From the NCBI GenBank assembly GCA_937901225.1, contig CALCGX010000018.1, positions 1 to 13,239 on the forward strand: a DNA stretch of 13,239 bases. Reading direction: 5' to 3'. Both the position numbers and the translations under genes were made by a program. The stretch is from an uncultured Bacteroidales bacterium. Its GTDB lineage: Bacteria > Bacteroidota > Bacteroidia > Bacteroidales > Paludibacteraceae. Positions 6,709-13,239 of this stretch are shown here, one piece after another. The notes beneath the pieces are model-generated. The model saw only the letters and a list, made by a program, of their open reading frames with translations, was not told the origin of the DNA and did not search any database. Position 1 is the first letter of the stretch. Each line of letters opens with the position of its first letter.

Positions 6709-6744
6709 CGCTGTATTTCTATCAAAATGATTTAATAAATAAGC

Positions 6745-7665
6745 ATGAAACGCAAACAAGATACATCCTACCGCGTAGAAGAGGTATCCGAACTCCTACC
6801 TTTCCTCCTCATTAAGATGGGCGGTATGACTCGTACAAGCATCAAGCAGTTGTTAGGACAACGCCGCGTAACAGTCAATAATGTGATTCAAACGCGCCAC
6901 GATACACCGCTACGCAAAGGAGACATCATCACCATCGAATCAGGACGGGGCAATGTGGAGCTCCGCCATCCGAAATTGCGAGTAGTATATGAAGATGATG
7001 CTTTGATTGTAGTGGAAAAGAAGAATGGTCTGCTTACCGTACCTGTCAAGGCAGATAGTAAAGAGACTACCGTATTCTCCATACTTAAAGAGTATGTGCG
7101 CAAACAATCCCATCGCAATACCGTGCATGTCGTTCATCGCCTAGACCGCGAGACGAGCGGTTTGCTAGTATTTGCCAAATCGCCTGAGTTGCAAGAGTAT
7201 ATGCGTACCTATTGGCGACAACTCGTCACCAAGCGTAGCTATGTGGCTTTAGTGGAAGGGAAGCTAGAGAAGAACGAGGGCAAGATCACTTCATGGCTCA
7301 CCGAAGATAGTCGCACTGCATTGGTATCCTCTTCGCCTGTGGACAATGGAGGACAATTGGCGATTACCAACTATAAAGTGCTAAAAGAAAGCGCTTTGCA
7401 GACAGATGAAGCGGATTTGAAGACCGAGTATTCATTGGTAGAGCTCAATCTGGAAACTGGACGCACTAACCAAATACGCGTGCACATGGCCAGCATGGGA
7501 CATCCAGTTGTTGGGGATCGCAAGTATGGAAATGGCAACGAATCCTCGCCCATCGATCGACTCTGCCTGCATGCCCAGGTGCTGGAGTTTATCCATCCTA
7601 TGACGGAAAAGAAGGTGCGATTCGAAGCTCCTATGCCCAAAGAATTTACTCGGGTAGTTCACTAA
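6745..7665 (+). CDS. RluA-family 23S rRNA/tRNA pseudouridine synthase
   Basis: This 306-aa enzyme isomerises specific uridines in structured RNA to pseudouridine. An S4-like RNA-binding domain occupies about residues 12-70 (MTRTSIKQLLGQRRVTVNN, then LRKGDIITI). The catalytic domain follows, with the family signature HRLDRETSGLLVFAKS and catalytic Asp134. Further family blocks are LETGRTNQIRVHMASMGHPVVGDRKYG and LCLHAQVLEFIHP. The length and S4 domain match the RluC/RluD subgroup, but the target uridine cannot be read from the sequence, so no symbol is given. It has its own promoter, and a hairpin lies just after the stop. Confidence 0.93.
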   Translation: MKRKQDTSYRVEEVSELLPFLLIKMGGMTRTSIKQLLGQRRVTVNNVIQTRHDTPLRKGDIITIESGRGNVELRHPKLRVVYEDDALIVVEKKNGLLTVPVKADSKETTVFSILKEYVRKQSHRNTVHVVHRLDRETSGLLVFAKSPELQEYMRTYWRQLVTKRSYVALVEGKLEKNEGKITSWLTEDSRTALVSSSPVDNGGQLAITNYKVLKESALQTDEADLKTEYSLVELNLETGRTNQIRVHMASMGHPVVGDRKYGNGNESSPIDRLCLHAQVLEFIHPMTEKKVRFEAPMPKEFTRVVH

Positions 7666-7679
7666 TACATCTTACTAAC

Positions 7680-7705
7680 CATCGCCAAGTCAATGCTTGG
7701 CGATG
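7680..7705. terminator. 10-bp hairpin after the pseudouridine synthase gene
   Basis: CATCGCCAAG-TCAATG-CTTGGCGATG is a perfect 10-bp stem 14 bp past the stop codon. Only a weak ATTGTTG follows, so it is a poor classical terminator. It lies about 45 bp upstream of the sigma-54-like element and could instead be a binding site for an activator of the heat-shock gene. Confidence 0.5.
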
Positions 7706-7749
7706 ATTGTTGATGAACATGAAAATTAGGTGATGACACATAGGATGTT

Positions 7750-7765
7750 TGGCACAGTATTTGTA
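7750..7765 (+). promoter_or_regulatory. Sigma-54-like -24/-12 promoter of the small heat-shock gene
   Basis: TTGGCAC (7749-7755) followed by TTGTA (7761-7765) matches TGGCAC-N5-TTGCW, with one mismatch in the -12 box (GT for GC). The GG and G(C/T) pairs are 12 bp apart, which is the required spacing. No good TAnnTTTG box is seen before the gene. The leader would be about 78 nt. Confidence 0.5.
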
Positions 7766-7781
7766 TATATCCCTATACAAA
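7760..7781. repeat. Perfect inverted repeat over the heat-shock gene promoter
   Basis: TTTGTATA-TATCCC-TATACAAA is an 8-bp perfect inverted repeat. It covers the -12 element and the predicted transcription start, a position suited to a repressor or to an RNA hairpin at the 5' end. Confidence 0.6.
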
Positions 7782-7853
7782 GGCAAATGACAAGCAAACT
7801 AAATAAGAGAATGTTGTCATCCACCTTGACCTAACTATCAAAATTTATTGTTT

Positions 7854-8294
7854 ATGTTACCTACAATCAAAAGGCAAAACCAAAATTGGTTGCCCAGTAT
7901 TTTCAACGATTTCTTTAACGACGAGTGGTTTCCTATGCGCGCAGCAGTTGCAGCTGCGCCTGCCATCAATGTGAAAGAATCAGACAAAGCCTTCGAAATC
8001 GAAATGGCTGTGCCTGGTATGACGAAAGAAGATTTTCGTGTACATGTCAACGACCGAGACCAATTGGTGGTTTTCGTAGAGAAAAAACACGAAAACAAAG
8101 AGGAGGATAAATCTTCCAAATTTCTTCGGCGTGAATTCAACTACACACGCTTTGAGCAGGCACTATTGTTGCCCGAAAACGTTGACCGCGAGGCGATTAC
8201 TGCTAAAGTGTGTAGTGGAGTGCTTCACATTACCCTTCCTAAGTTGGAGAATATTCCAGCCAAAGAACCAACTCGCGTGATAGAGATTCAATAG
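7854..8294 (+). CDS. Small heat-shock protein, Hsp20/alpha-crystallin family
   Basis: This 146-aa protein is an ATP-independent cytoplasmic chaperone that binds unfolding proteins. I take the ATG at 7854 (MLPTIKRQNQNWLPSIFNDF), which fits the usual Bacteroidota N-terminus; a TTG two codons earlier adds nothing. The alpha-crystallin domain covers about residues 38-135, with the conserved opening KESDKAFEIEMAVPGM and the closing signature GVLHITLPK. The C-terminal VIEIQ holds the I-x-I motif used for oligomer contacts. It stands alone, behind a sigma-54-like promoter, and is followed by a palindrome and a terminator-like hairpin. Confidence 0.95.
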   Translation: MLPTIKRQNQNWLPSIFNDFFNDEWFPMRAAVAAAPAINVKESDKAFEIEMAVPGMTKEDFRVHVNDRDQLVVFVEKKHENKEEDKSSKFLRREFNYTRFEQALLLPENVDREAITAKVCSGVLHITLPKLENIPAKEPTRVIEIQ

Positions 8295-8297
8295 CCA

Positions 8298-8315
8298 TTG
8301 AGGGAATTCCCTCAA
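8298..8315. repeat. Perfect 18-bp palindrome followed by an A-tract
   Basis: TTGAGGGAATTCCCTCAA begins 4 bp after the heat-shock gene stop, and its final A residues start a run of nine A. It has no loop, so it is more like a protein-binding or processing site than a classical terminator. On the minus strand the T-run precedes rather than follows it. Confidence 0.6.
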
Positions 8316-8338
8316 AAAAAAAGAGTATTTTCATAATG

Positions 8339-8364
8339 GATAAGGTGCCGACTGGCACCTTATC
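8339..8364. terminator. Strong hairpin between the heat-shock gene and the tRNA
   Basis: GATAAGGTGCC-GACT-GGCACCTTATC is a perfect 11-bp stem with a 4-nt loop, lying between convergent units. The tail on the plus strand is TTCTGT, with few T. It probably ends transcription from the heat-shock side, and possibly also from the tRNA side. Confidence 0.65.
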
Positions 8365-8399
8365 TTCTGTGGTGAATCATAGATGATTCCATGATTATG

Positions 8400-8473
8400 T
8401 GACCCCGGTGGGATTCAAACCCACGACCTTCAGAACCGGAATCTGACGCTCTATTCAGCTAAGCTACGGAGCC
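8400..8473 (-). tRNA. tRNA-Arg (anticodon CCG)
   Basis: The 74-nt minus-strand sequence folds as a full cloverleaf. The acceptor stem is GGCTCCG with CGGGGTC (including G-T pairs) and the D stem GCTT with GAGC. The anticodon stem TCAGA/TCTGA encloses loop TTCCGGT (anticodon CCG at 8439-8437). A 5-nt variable loop and T stem GTGGG/CCCAC around TTTGAAT follow. The discriminator is A, and CCA is not encoded. It decodes CGG. It lies 26 bp after the zinc peptidase gene and may be made from the same transcript, as no clear promoter of its own was found. Confidence 0.95.
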
Positions 8474-8499
8474 TCGCGTTTGGCGCGATGAAATATCAA

Positions 8500-9168
8500 T
8501 TAGTCGCGACGACCTACAAGTATTAACACATAATACACCAACGTACCCAACGATGATAATGCAGCAACCACATAGGTATAGGCTGCACTGCGCAAAGCAG
8601 AAGCAGCCATTGGCGTGGTTTCTCTATCGGTAATACCCGATTGCTCAAGCCATGCCACAGCTCTCGTGCTAGCATTGATCTCTACAGGCAACGTGATGAA
8701 AGCAAATAGCGTGGTGAAACCATACAAGATTACTCCCGCCATAAGCAGTTGTGGGAAAATCTCTATCATCAAGATACCACCAAGCAATAGCCATGTTAGC
8801 CAGCGAGAAGCGAATGTGACAATAGGTACAAGCGCCGTACGCATGTTCAATGGAGCATACTCATAGGCATGTTGCAGCGCGTGTCCACACTCATGTGCCG
8901 CCACTGCGGCAGCCGCAACGCTATTCGAACTATAAACACCTTCGGAGAGATTTATAGTTTTGTTGCGAGGATCATAGTGGTCGGTCAAATGTCCTGGTGT
9001 GCAAGTCACCGTCACATCGGTTATACCATTATCACGCAACATCTTCTCTGCCACTTCTTTACCAGTAAGGTGCAAATAGACTTTGGAATATTTTTTGAAG
9101 CGGTAGTTGAGCAATCCGCTCACAGCCCAACTTAAGAGGGCTATAGTGATGAATAAAATGAAATACAT
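8500..9168 (-). CDS. YugP-like membrane zinc metallopeptidase
   Basis: This 222-aa protein matches the Zn_peptidase_2 (YugP) family. An N-terminal membrane helix (about 2-21) is followed by a soluble stretch with DHYDPRNKTINLSEGVYSSNS. The zinc motif H92-E93-C-G-H96 comes next and probably lies close to the membrane. Further hydrophobic segments lie at about 113-135, 137-158 and 195-218. LPVEINASTRA with Glu163 probably gives the third zinc ligand. The biological substrate is unknown in this family. It is the last protein gene of a minus-strand operon, starting 11 bp after the Fur-family gene. Confidence 0.9.
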   Translation of the reverse strand: MYFILFITIALLSWAVSGLLNYRFKKYSKVYLHLTGKEVAEKMLRDNGITDVTVTCTPGHLTDHYDPRNKTINLSEGVYSSNSVAAAAVAAHECGHALQHAYEYAPLNMRTALVPIVTFASRWLTWLLLGGILMIEIFPQLLMAGVILYGFTTLFAFITLPVEINASTRAVAWLEQSGITDRETTPMAASALRSAAYTYVVAALSSLGTLVYYVLILVGRRD

Positions 9169-9179
9169 AATCCGTTAAA

Positions 9180-9641
9180 TTAAGGTTTTCGTTTTTGGCG
9201 TCTACATACTTTGCAATGTCCATGTATGTATAACGTAAAATATTCTGGAACGAAATTGGTAAACTTTTTGTCGGCCAACATGCGGTTGATGGTGGTATCC
9301 TTCACATCACTAATACGTCCACAACGCTGACAAATGACCTTGATGCTCGAACTTTGAGGATGGATGAGTTCGTATTGCCCTGCGCGTACTCCAAATTCCT
9401 TGTCTAGTCGGCGCAAGACACCTGCTTGCTCCAGCATATTCAGGTTGTTGTATATCGTAGCCCTACTGATATTGATTTCAACCAAAGCATTGCGCAATTC
9501 TTCGACAGAGAATGTTTGCAAATTGCAGACAGTTTGCAAGATTGTATATCGCTCGGTAGTATGATTCATATGGTGTGCATCCAAATATGCACACATCTTC
9601 TCATACGCTTTGCGAAAAATATCGTTCGTCTTATTGGGCAT
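9180..9641 (-). CDS. Fur-family transcriptional regulator lacking the usual sensory histidines
   Basis: This 153-aa protein has the family's winged helix (recognition helix near SRATIYNNLNMLEQAGVL, about 59-76). It also has two CxxC pairs, C104-x2-C107 and C143-x2-C146, which hold structural zinc. The strand before the first pair reads HPQSSSIKVIC, whereas Fur and PerR have an H-x-H-x-x-C pattern there; the positions are filled by Ser and Lys. It may therefore sense something else, or use a different metal site. Its ATG overlaps the upstream gene's stop by one base (TAATG), so translation is probably coupled. The DNA targets cannot be deduced. Confidence 0.9.
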   Translation of the reverse strand: MPNKTNDIFRKAYEKMCAYLDAHHMNHTTERYTILQTVCNLQTFSVEELRNALVEINISRATIYNNLNMLEQAGVLRRLDKEFGVRAGQYELIHPQSSSIKVICQRCGRISDVKDTTINRMLADKKFTNFVPEYFTLYIHGHCKVCRRQKRKP

Positions 9642-10771
9642 TAAATGGGTTTAATATACGCGCGGCGACGTTTGTGATATTTATGTGGGAATGCCTCCCA
9701 GTGGCTAAGGTTCTTGCTATTCGTTTCCATGATAGCAGTCGTTTCAACGCGCTTGATGCCATACTTGACGAAATATGGATGTTGATCCGCAATAATCACA
9801 GCATTCAAACCGCGGTCTTGATAATCAGGACGTACAGCAATGATAAGCAAGTCAAAGGCTTCGTATGTTTTGGAATTCAGAGCCTTTAGCACGTGATACC
9901 AGCCAAATGGGAATAATCTTCCTTTGCATTTTCTCAATGCATTGGATATATCTGGCATACCTACTCCCACTCCTACTACTTCATCATGCTCGTTGACAAC
10001 GACTGTGACAAAATCAAAGTTGAGTAATGGGAAATACATGTCACAATAGTGACGTTTTTGACGATCTGTAAGCGCTTGGAAATTGTAGAGTTTTTGATAA
10101 GCAACATCTATAACATCCATATAAGAGGTACCATATTTTTTCACCAACTCTTTGACGCTCTTTACCTTATCTACACGTACATTACTACGTTGCTCCACGA
10201 TTTTCGCCATACGACCAAAGCGCTCAGGCAACTCTTGTGGAGGATAAATTTGTATCTCAATCCAGTCGTTCTCTTTGGTCAAACCATATGCCTCCATATG
10301 CTTCACGTAGTACGGGTAGTTGTATAGTGATGCCATTGGCGCCAAATGCTCATATCCCTCAATGAGCAAACCTTGATGATCAAAATCCGTAAAACCAACA
10401 GGACCATTAATACCATCCATTCCCTTGGCCTTTCCCCATGCAGCTACTGCATCAAGCAATGCCTTGCTTACTTCCAAATCATCAATAAAATCAATCCATC
10501 CAAAACGCACATGCTTCACATTCCAATTTCGATTGGCTTCGTGATTGATAATTCCTGCGATTCGTCCTACAGCTTTTCCATCCCTGTAAGCCATATAGAG
10601 CACATGCTCACAAACTTCAAAAGCAGGATTCTTCTTGAGATTGAACGTATCCATCTCATCCAAAATCAAAGAAGGACAGAAATTGTCGCAGTCTTTATAA
10701 AATTCATTCCCAAATTGCACAAAGCGCAATAAATCACGTTTTGAGGTGATTTCTTTAATTTCTACAGCCAT
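9641..10771 (-). CDS. GNAT-fold N-acetyltransferase-like protein
   Basis: The protein is 376 aa from ATG 10771 (MAVEIKEITSKRDLLRFVQF). A reading frame extending to 10939 is rejected because it crosses the promoter and the divergent gene's start. The C-terminal half holds a GNAT motif A-like segment, LLIIAVRPDYQDRGLNAVII (Q318-D-R-G-L-N-A), followed by FVKYGIKRVETTAIMETNSKN. The N-terminal half also has a GNAT-like region (GRIAGIINHEANR, then WGKAKGMDGINGP). It may be a double-GNAT protein acting on an unknown acceptor. It is first in the operon with the Fur-family regulator and the zinc peptidase. Confidence 0.8.
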   Translation of the reverse strand: MAVEIKEITSKRDLLRFVQFGNEFYKDCDNFCPSLILDEMDTFNLKKNPAFEVCEHVLYMAYRDGKAVGRIAGIINHEANRNWNVKHVRFGWIDFIDDLEVSKALLDAVAAWGKAKGMDGINGPVGFTDFDHQGLLIEGYEHLAPMASLYNYPYYVKHMEAYGLTKENDWIEIQIYPPQELPERFGRMAKIVEQRSNVRVDKVKSVKELVKKYGTSYMDVIDVAYQKLYNFQALTDRQKRHYCDMYFPLLNFDFVTVVVNEHDEVVGVGVGMPDISNALRKCKGRLFPFGWYHVLKALNSKTYEAFDLLIIAVRPDYQDRGLNAVIIADQHPYFVKYGIKRVETTAIMETNSKNLSHWEAFPHKYHKRRRAYIKPI

Positions 10772-10800
10772 AATACTCAAAAAATATACAAATTTGGGCA

Positions 10801-10832
10801 CAAAAGTACAAATAATTTCTAAAAACACCAAA
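10801..10832 (-). promoter_or_regulatory. Promoter of the GNAT-Fur-peptidase operon
   Basis: TACTTTTG (10808-10801, minus) with TTTG 20 bp upstream (10832-10829). It is arranged back to back with the plus-strand promoter of the LOG gene. Confidence 0.7.
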
Positions 10833-10850
10833 TATGTCGGGATTTTTTTG

Positions 10851-10858
10851 TAATTTTG
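10851..10858 (+). promoter_or_regulatory. -7 element of the LOG gene cluster
   Basis: TAATTTTG matches TAnnTTTG and lies 44 bp before the ATG. The -33 position falls within the opposing promoter's -33 box and is not a good TTTG. Confidence 0.5.
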
Positions 10859-10902
10859 CAGCCGATTTTGTAAAGAACGATATTTAATTCTTAAATAACG
10901 GT

Positions 10903-11490
10903 ATGAAAAAACTGAATTCTGTAGCTGTTTATTGCGCAAGTTCGAATAAAATACGTCCCTCGTATGTAGAGGCAGCAGAGCGTTTAGGAGCCGAGTTTGC
11001 GAAACATGGAATTCGCTTGATATATGGTGATGGTGGCATCGGATTGATGGCTGCTACTGCACGTGGTGCTTTGGCCGAAGGCGGAGAGGTACTGGGAATC
11101 ATTCCGCAATTTATGGTGGATCAAGGATGGAATAATCCGAATAGCACAGAGACTATCGTCACCCAAACCATGCACCAACGCAAAGCCAAAATATGTGAGT
11201 TGGCTGATGCCATGGTCGCTCTTCCAGGTGGTATCGGCACCTTTGAGGAACTTTTGGAATGCCTGACATGGAAGCAATTAGGACTGCATAATTCGCCAGT
11301 TGTGATATTGAATACCGAAGGCTACTACGATCGCCTGCTTGCTTGCATTGATTATATGATTGAAGAGCAGATGATGCGTCCAATTCACCGCGAAATGTTT
11401 ACGGTAGTTTCCCAACCAGAAGAAGTATTGGATGCCATTTTATCAAGTCCAGAATGGGATCCTAGTACACGTCGCTTAGCGGCAATATAA
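10903..11490 (+). CDS. LOG-family (TIGR00730) nucleoside 5'-monophosphate phosphoribohydrolase
   Basis: This 195-aa protein starts VAVYCASSN and carries the nucleotide-binding loop YGDGGIGLMA (41-50). MHQRK (Arg93) and the family signature LPGGIGTFEELLE (107-119) follow. LOG proteins cleave the ribose-base bond of nucleoside monophosphates; in plants the product is active cytokinin, while in bacteria the role is usually purine nucleotide turnover. The older label lysine decarboxylase for this family is not supported by its chemistry. It heads a cluster with the DUF4271 gene 7 bp later. Confidence 0.9.
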   Translation: MKKLNSVAVYCASSNKIRPSYVEAAERLGAEFAKHGIRLIYGDGGIGLMAATARGALAEGGEVLGIIPQFMVDQGWNNPNSTETIVTQTMHQRKAKICELADAMVALPGGIGTFEELLECLTWKQLGLHNSPVVILNTEGYYDRLLACIDYMIEEQMMRPIHREMFTVVSQPEEVLDAILSSPEWDPSTRRLAAI

Positions 11491-11497
11491 GTAACTG

Positions 11498-12145
11498 TTG
11501 TTGAATAATTTAGTGCACATATCATCACCTATTTCAGAATCTTGGGTTTACTGGATTCTATTGCTCTTTTTTGTTTTGGTTGCGGTCAATCGTTCCGTTA
11601 GAGATAGTGTGGTGGTTGCGCTACGCAACTCGTTCAGTCATTCAGAGCGTGTATATGGAGGGCAATCGCAAAACATACTGGCGATTAGCACTGCATGGAT
11701 CTTCCGTGTGGGAGTGTTGGCAATGGCAATTTATGTACTGTCATACACTTCCGAACAATTTACTTTTATGGCATACACCAAGATCTTGGGAGTTGTTGCA
11801 CTCATTGAGGTTATACGTCATATCTTGCTGCTTGGAGTAGGATGGGTATTTCTCTCTAACAATCAATTGGCCAATGGCATAGGGCAGTTAGAGATTGTCC
11901 GCAATGTAGTATGTGTATTGTTATTGCCAGTGTTGCTACTATTAATCCGATTGAATTATCCTATGCTTCACTTTATTTTGCTTGGGATAATTGGCTTGGC
12001 ATTTACGGTATTAGTAATAGCAAAATCCACGTTGTTATTCTATAAAAACATATTGTCAATTTTCTATATTCTCCTATATTTTATATATCTAGAAATCATT
12101 CCTGTCGCAGGAATGGTGCTTTGGACTAAACATATATTACAATGA
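11498..12145 (+). CDS. DUF4271-type integral membrane protein
   Basis: This protein of up to 215 aa has about five or six hydrophobic helices (near 17-30, 64-85, 96-120, 130-150, 155-172 and 187-210). A polar stretch, SVRDSVVVALRNSFSHSERVYGG, follows the first helix. Bacteroidota DUF4271 proteins have this shape and sit just before hemD and rnpA, which is what is seen here. There is no ATG near the start: TTG (11498 or 11501) or GTG (11513) must be used, because a stop in the same frame lies at 11492-11494. The stop overlaps the hemD start by 4 nt (ATGA), so the two are likely translationally coupled. Function is unknown. Confidence 0.75.
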   Translation: MLNNLVHISSPISESWVYWILLLFFVLVAVNRSVRDSVVVALRNSFSHSERVYGGQSQNILAISTAWIFRVGVLAMAIYVLSYTSEQFTFMAYTKILGVVALIEVIRHILLLGVGWVFLSNNQLANGIGQLEIVRNVVCVLLLPVLLLLIRLNYPMLHFILLGIIGLAFTVLVIAKSTLLFYKNILSIFYILLYFIYLEIIPVAGMVLWTKHILQ

Positions 12146-12891
12146 AGCAAGTAAAAAAGATTTTAATTTCGCAACCTCGTCCACAAGTGGAGCGTAATCC
12201 ATACTCGGGTATGGAAAATGATTATGGGGTACAGTGTGACTTTCATCAGCTGATTAAGGTTGAGGGGATAGGAGTGCGCGAATTTCGTGACCAACACATT
12301 TATTTGGAAGACTATACGGCGGTAATTGTAAACTCGCGTCTGGGTATTGACCATTATTTTAGGATGGCAGAAGAAATGCGCTTTTCTGTACCTGAATCAA
12401 TGCACTATTATTGCATCTCAGAGGCTGTAGGTAATTATTTACAAAAGTACATCCAATACCGCAAGCGCAAAGTTTTTGCAGCTGAAAACAATCGTTTTGA
12501 GGATTTGCTGCCTGCTATGCATCGTCGGCCTCAGGAGAAATACCTCATGGTGATGTCAGATGTGCATAACGAGGAAACATTAAATATGTTTGCAGAGAAC
12601 AACATCGTTGTCAAACCTGCCATCATGTATCGCACAGTAGCTACTGAATGGCCCAAGGATAAGTCGTTTGACTACGATATGATTGTGCTGTTCACGCCAT
12701 CTGGTGTGGCTGCATTGCGCAAGAATTTCCCTGATTGGGAGCAAGGTGATACCGTGATTGCCGCTTTTGGCGCCAATACAGTTGCAGCGTTGGAAGAAGC
12801 AGGTCTTCGAGTGGACATCAAGGCACCATCGCCCAAATATCCTAGTATCACCACAGCAATTAAGGACTATTTAGAACAACAACACGGCTAA
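12142..12891 (+). CDS. hemD: Uroporphyrinogen-III synthase
   Basis: This 249-aa enzyme cyclises hydroxymethylbilane to uroporphyrinogen III, the branch point to haem, sirohaem and cobalamin. Family landmarks are weak, as usual for HemD, but recognisable. ISQPRPQVERNPY occurs at the start, and YCISEAVGNYL (90-100) sits where the family has an IGxxTA-like block. IVLFTPSGVAAL (181-192) is followed by AAFGANTVAALEEAGLRVDI (207-226) and a C-terminal PKYPSITTAI. The order DUF4271, hemD, rnpA is typical of Bacteroidales. No other haem gene is in the window. Confidence 0.88.
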   Translation: MKQVKKILISQPRPQVERNPYSGMENDYGVQCDFHQLIKVEGIGVREFRDQHIYLEDYTAVIVNSRLGIDHYFRMAEEMRFSVPESMHYYCISEAVGNYLQKYIQYRKRKVFAAENNRFEDLLPAMHRRPQEKYLMVMSDVHNEETLNMFAENNIVVKPAIMYRTVATEWPKDKSFDYDMIVLFTPSGVAALRKNFPDWEQGDTVIAAFGANTVAALEEAGLRVDIKAPSPKYPSITTAIKDYLEQQHG

Positions 12892-12902
12892 TAATCCTAG
12901 GT

Positions 12903-13239
12903 ATGAATGTGACCTTTCCAAAATCGGAAAAATTGTGTGGTGATATTGCTATCGATACGCTTTACAAAACAGGTAAAAAGTTCGTAGCATGGCCTATGCG
13001 TGTCACATATCTACCCATTACGGATGCGCCTACTCAAGTGTTGATTTGGGCACCAAAATCCTTGTTCAAGCACGCAGTTGATCGCAATCACATGCGCCGA
13101 CTAATGCGTGAGGCATATCGTCTCAACAAGCATATTTTGTGTGCAGAGAATAAGTATTACCACTTGGCATTCAACTACATAGACAAGCAAACACAAGACT
13201 TTCACGTGATAGAAAAAGCCATGAATAAAGCCTTGCAGC
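12903..13239 (+). CDS. rnpA: Ribonuclease P protein component, 3' end cut by the window
   Basis: The first 112 codons are present. RnpA binds the RNase P RNA and helps it recognise pre-tRNA 5' leaders. The start MNVTFPKSEKLCGDIAIDTL matches the family's opening (Lys-x-Glu-(Arg/Lys)-Leu). The signature block KHAVDRNHMRRLMREAYRLN (56-75) corresponds to the RNR motif region, with His63 where Arg is usual. It starts 11 bp after the hemD stop and is probably co-transcribed. yidD often follows in this order. Confidence 0.9.
   Translation, partial: MNVTFPKSEKLCGDIAIDTLYKTGKKFVAWPMRVTYLPITDAPTQVLIWAPKSLFKHAVDRNHMRRLMREAYRLNKHILCAENKYYHLAFNYIDKQTQDFHVIEKAMNKALQ

Noticed and set aside
8474..8488. TCGCG-TTTGG-CGCGA hairpin between the zinc peptidase gene and the tRNA
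   Set aside because: The stem is only 5 bp with no T-tract, so it is too weak to call a terminator; it may be a processing hairpin.
10772..10939. 56-residue upstream extension of the GNAT-like protein
   Set aside because: It runs through the operon's own promoter and into the opposite gene's start; family similarity begins at MAVEIKEIT.
10903..11490. Lysine decarboxylase label for the LOG-family protein
   Set aside because: The PGGxGTxxE signature belongs to phosphoribohydrolases; PLP-binding features of real decarboxylases are absent.

Overview
The window looks like a chromosomal segment of a Bacteroidota bacterium, most likely order Bacteroidales. Three things point there. Promoters repeatedly match the TTTG-N19-20-TAnnTTTG pattern of the Bacteroidota primary sigma factor. 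Strong Shine-Dalgarno sequences are absent. Gene families are typical of the group: a ComEA-like HhH outer-surface protein, a TonB-dependent receptor under a TPP riboswitch, and the order LOG protein, DUF4271, hemD, rnpA. No transposase, phage gene, CRISPR array or toxin-antitoxin pair was seen.

Left part (1-4.6 kb): the start of a membrane-protein gene (minus, cut by the window edge) diverges from a helix-hairpin-helix/beta-rich secreted protein gene (plus). That gene converges, with only 2 bp between stop codons, on a TonB-dependent receptor gene (minus). The receptor leader is a recognisable TPP riboswitch whose closing P1 helix can pair with the AUG start codon. This makes the receptor a probable outer-membrane thiamin transporter under translational control, and it is the most interesting signal in the window.

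Middle part (4.6-8.5 kb): a minus-strand extended SDR protein ends in a cysteine-rich zinc-finger-like tail. It is followed by a strong terminator and driven by a clear promoter with an inverted repeat over its -7 box. A roughly 490-bp gap upstream holds what looks like a frameshifted small lipoprotein gene. Then come an RluA-type pseudouridine synthase (plus) and a small heat-shock protein (plus). The heat-shock gene's upstream region carries a sigma-54-like -24/-12 element overlapped by a perfect inverted repeat. A hairpin and tRNA-Arg(CCG) (minus) follow.

Right part (8.5-13.2 kb): a minus-strand operon, GNAT-type protein then Fur-family regulator then YugP-like membrane zinc peptidase, is tightly packed, with a 1-nt stop/start overlap and an 11-bp gap. 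The tRNA lies directly downstream. The Fur-family protein keeps both structural-zinc CxxC pairs but lacks the usual regulatory histidines. Diverging from it is a plus-strand cluster: LOG-family phosphoribohydrolase, DUF4271 membrane protein, uroporphyrinogen-III synthase (4-nt overlap) and the start of rnpA, which runs off the window end.

Several outer-membrane/secreted genes contain short tandem or palindromic insert-like repeats within coding sequence, which may be small expanding elements tolerated in loops.
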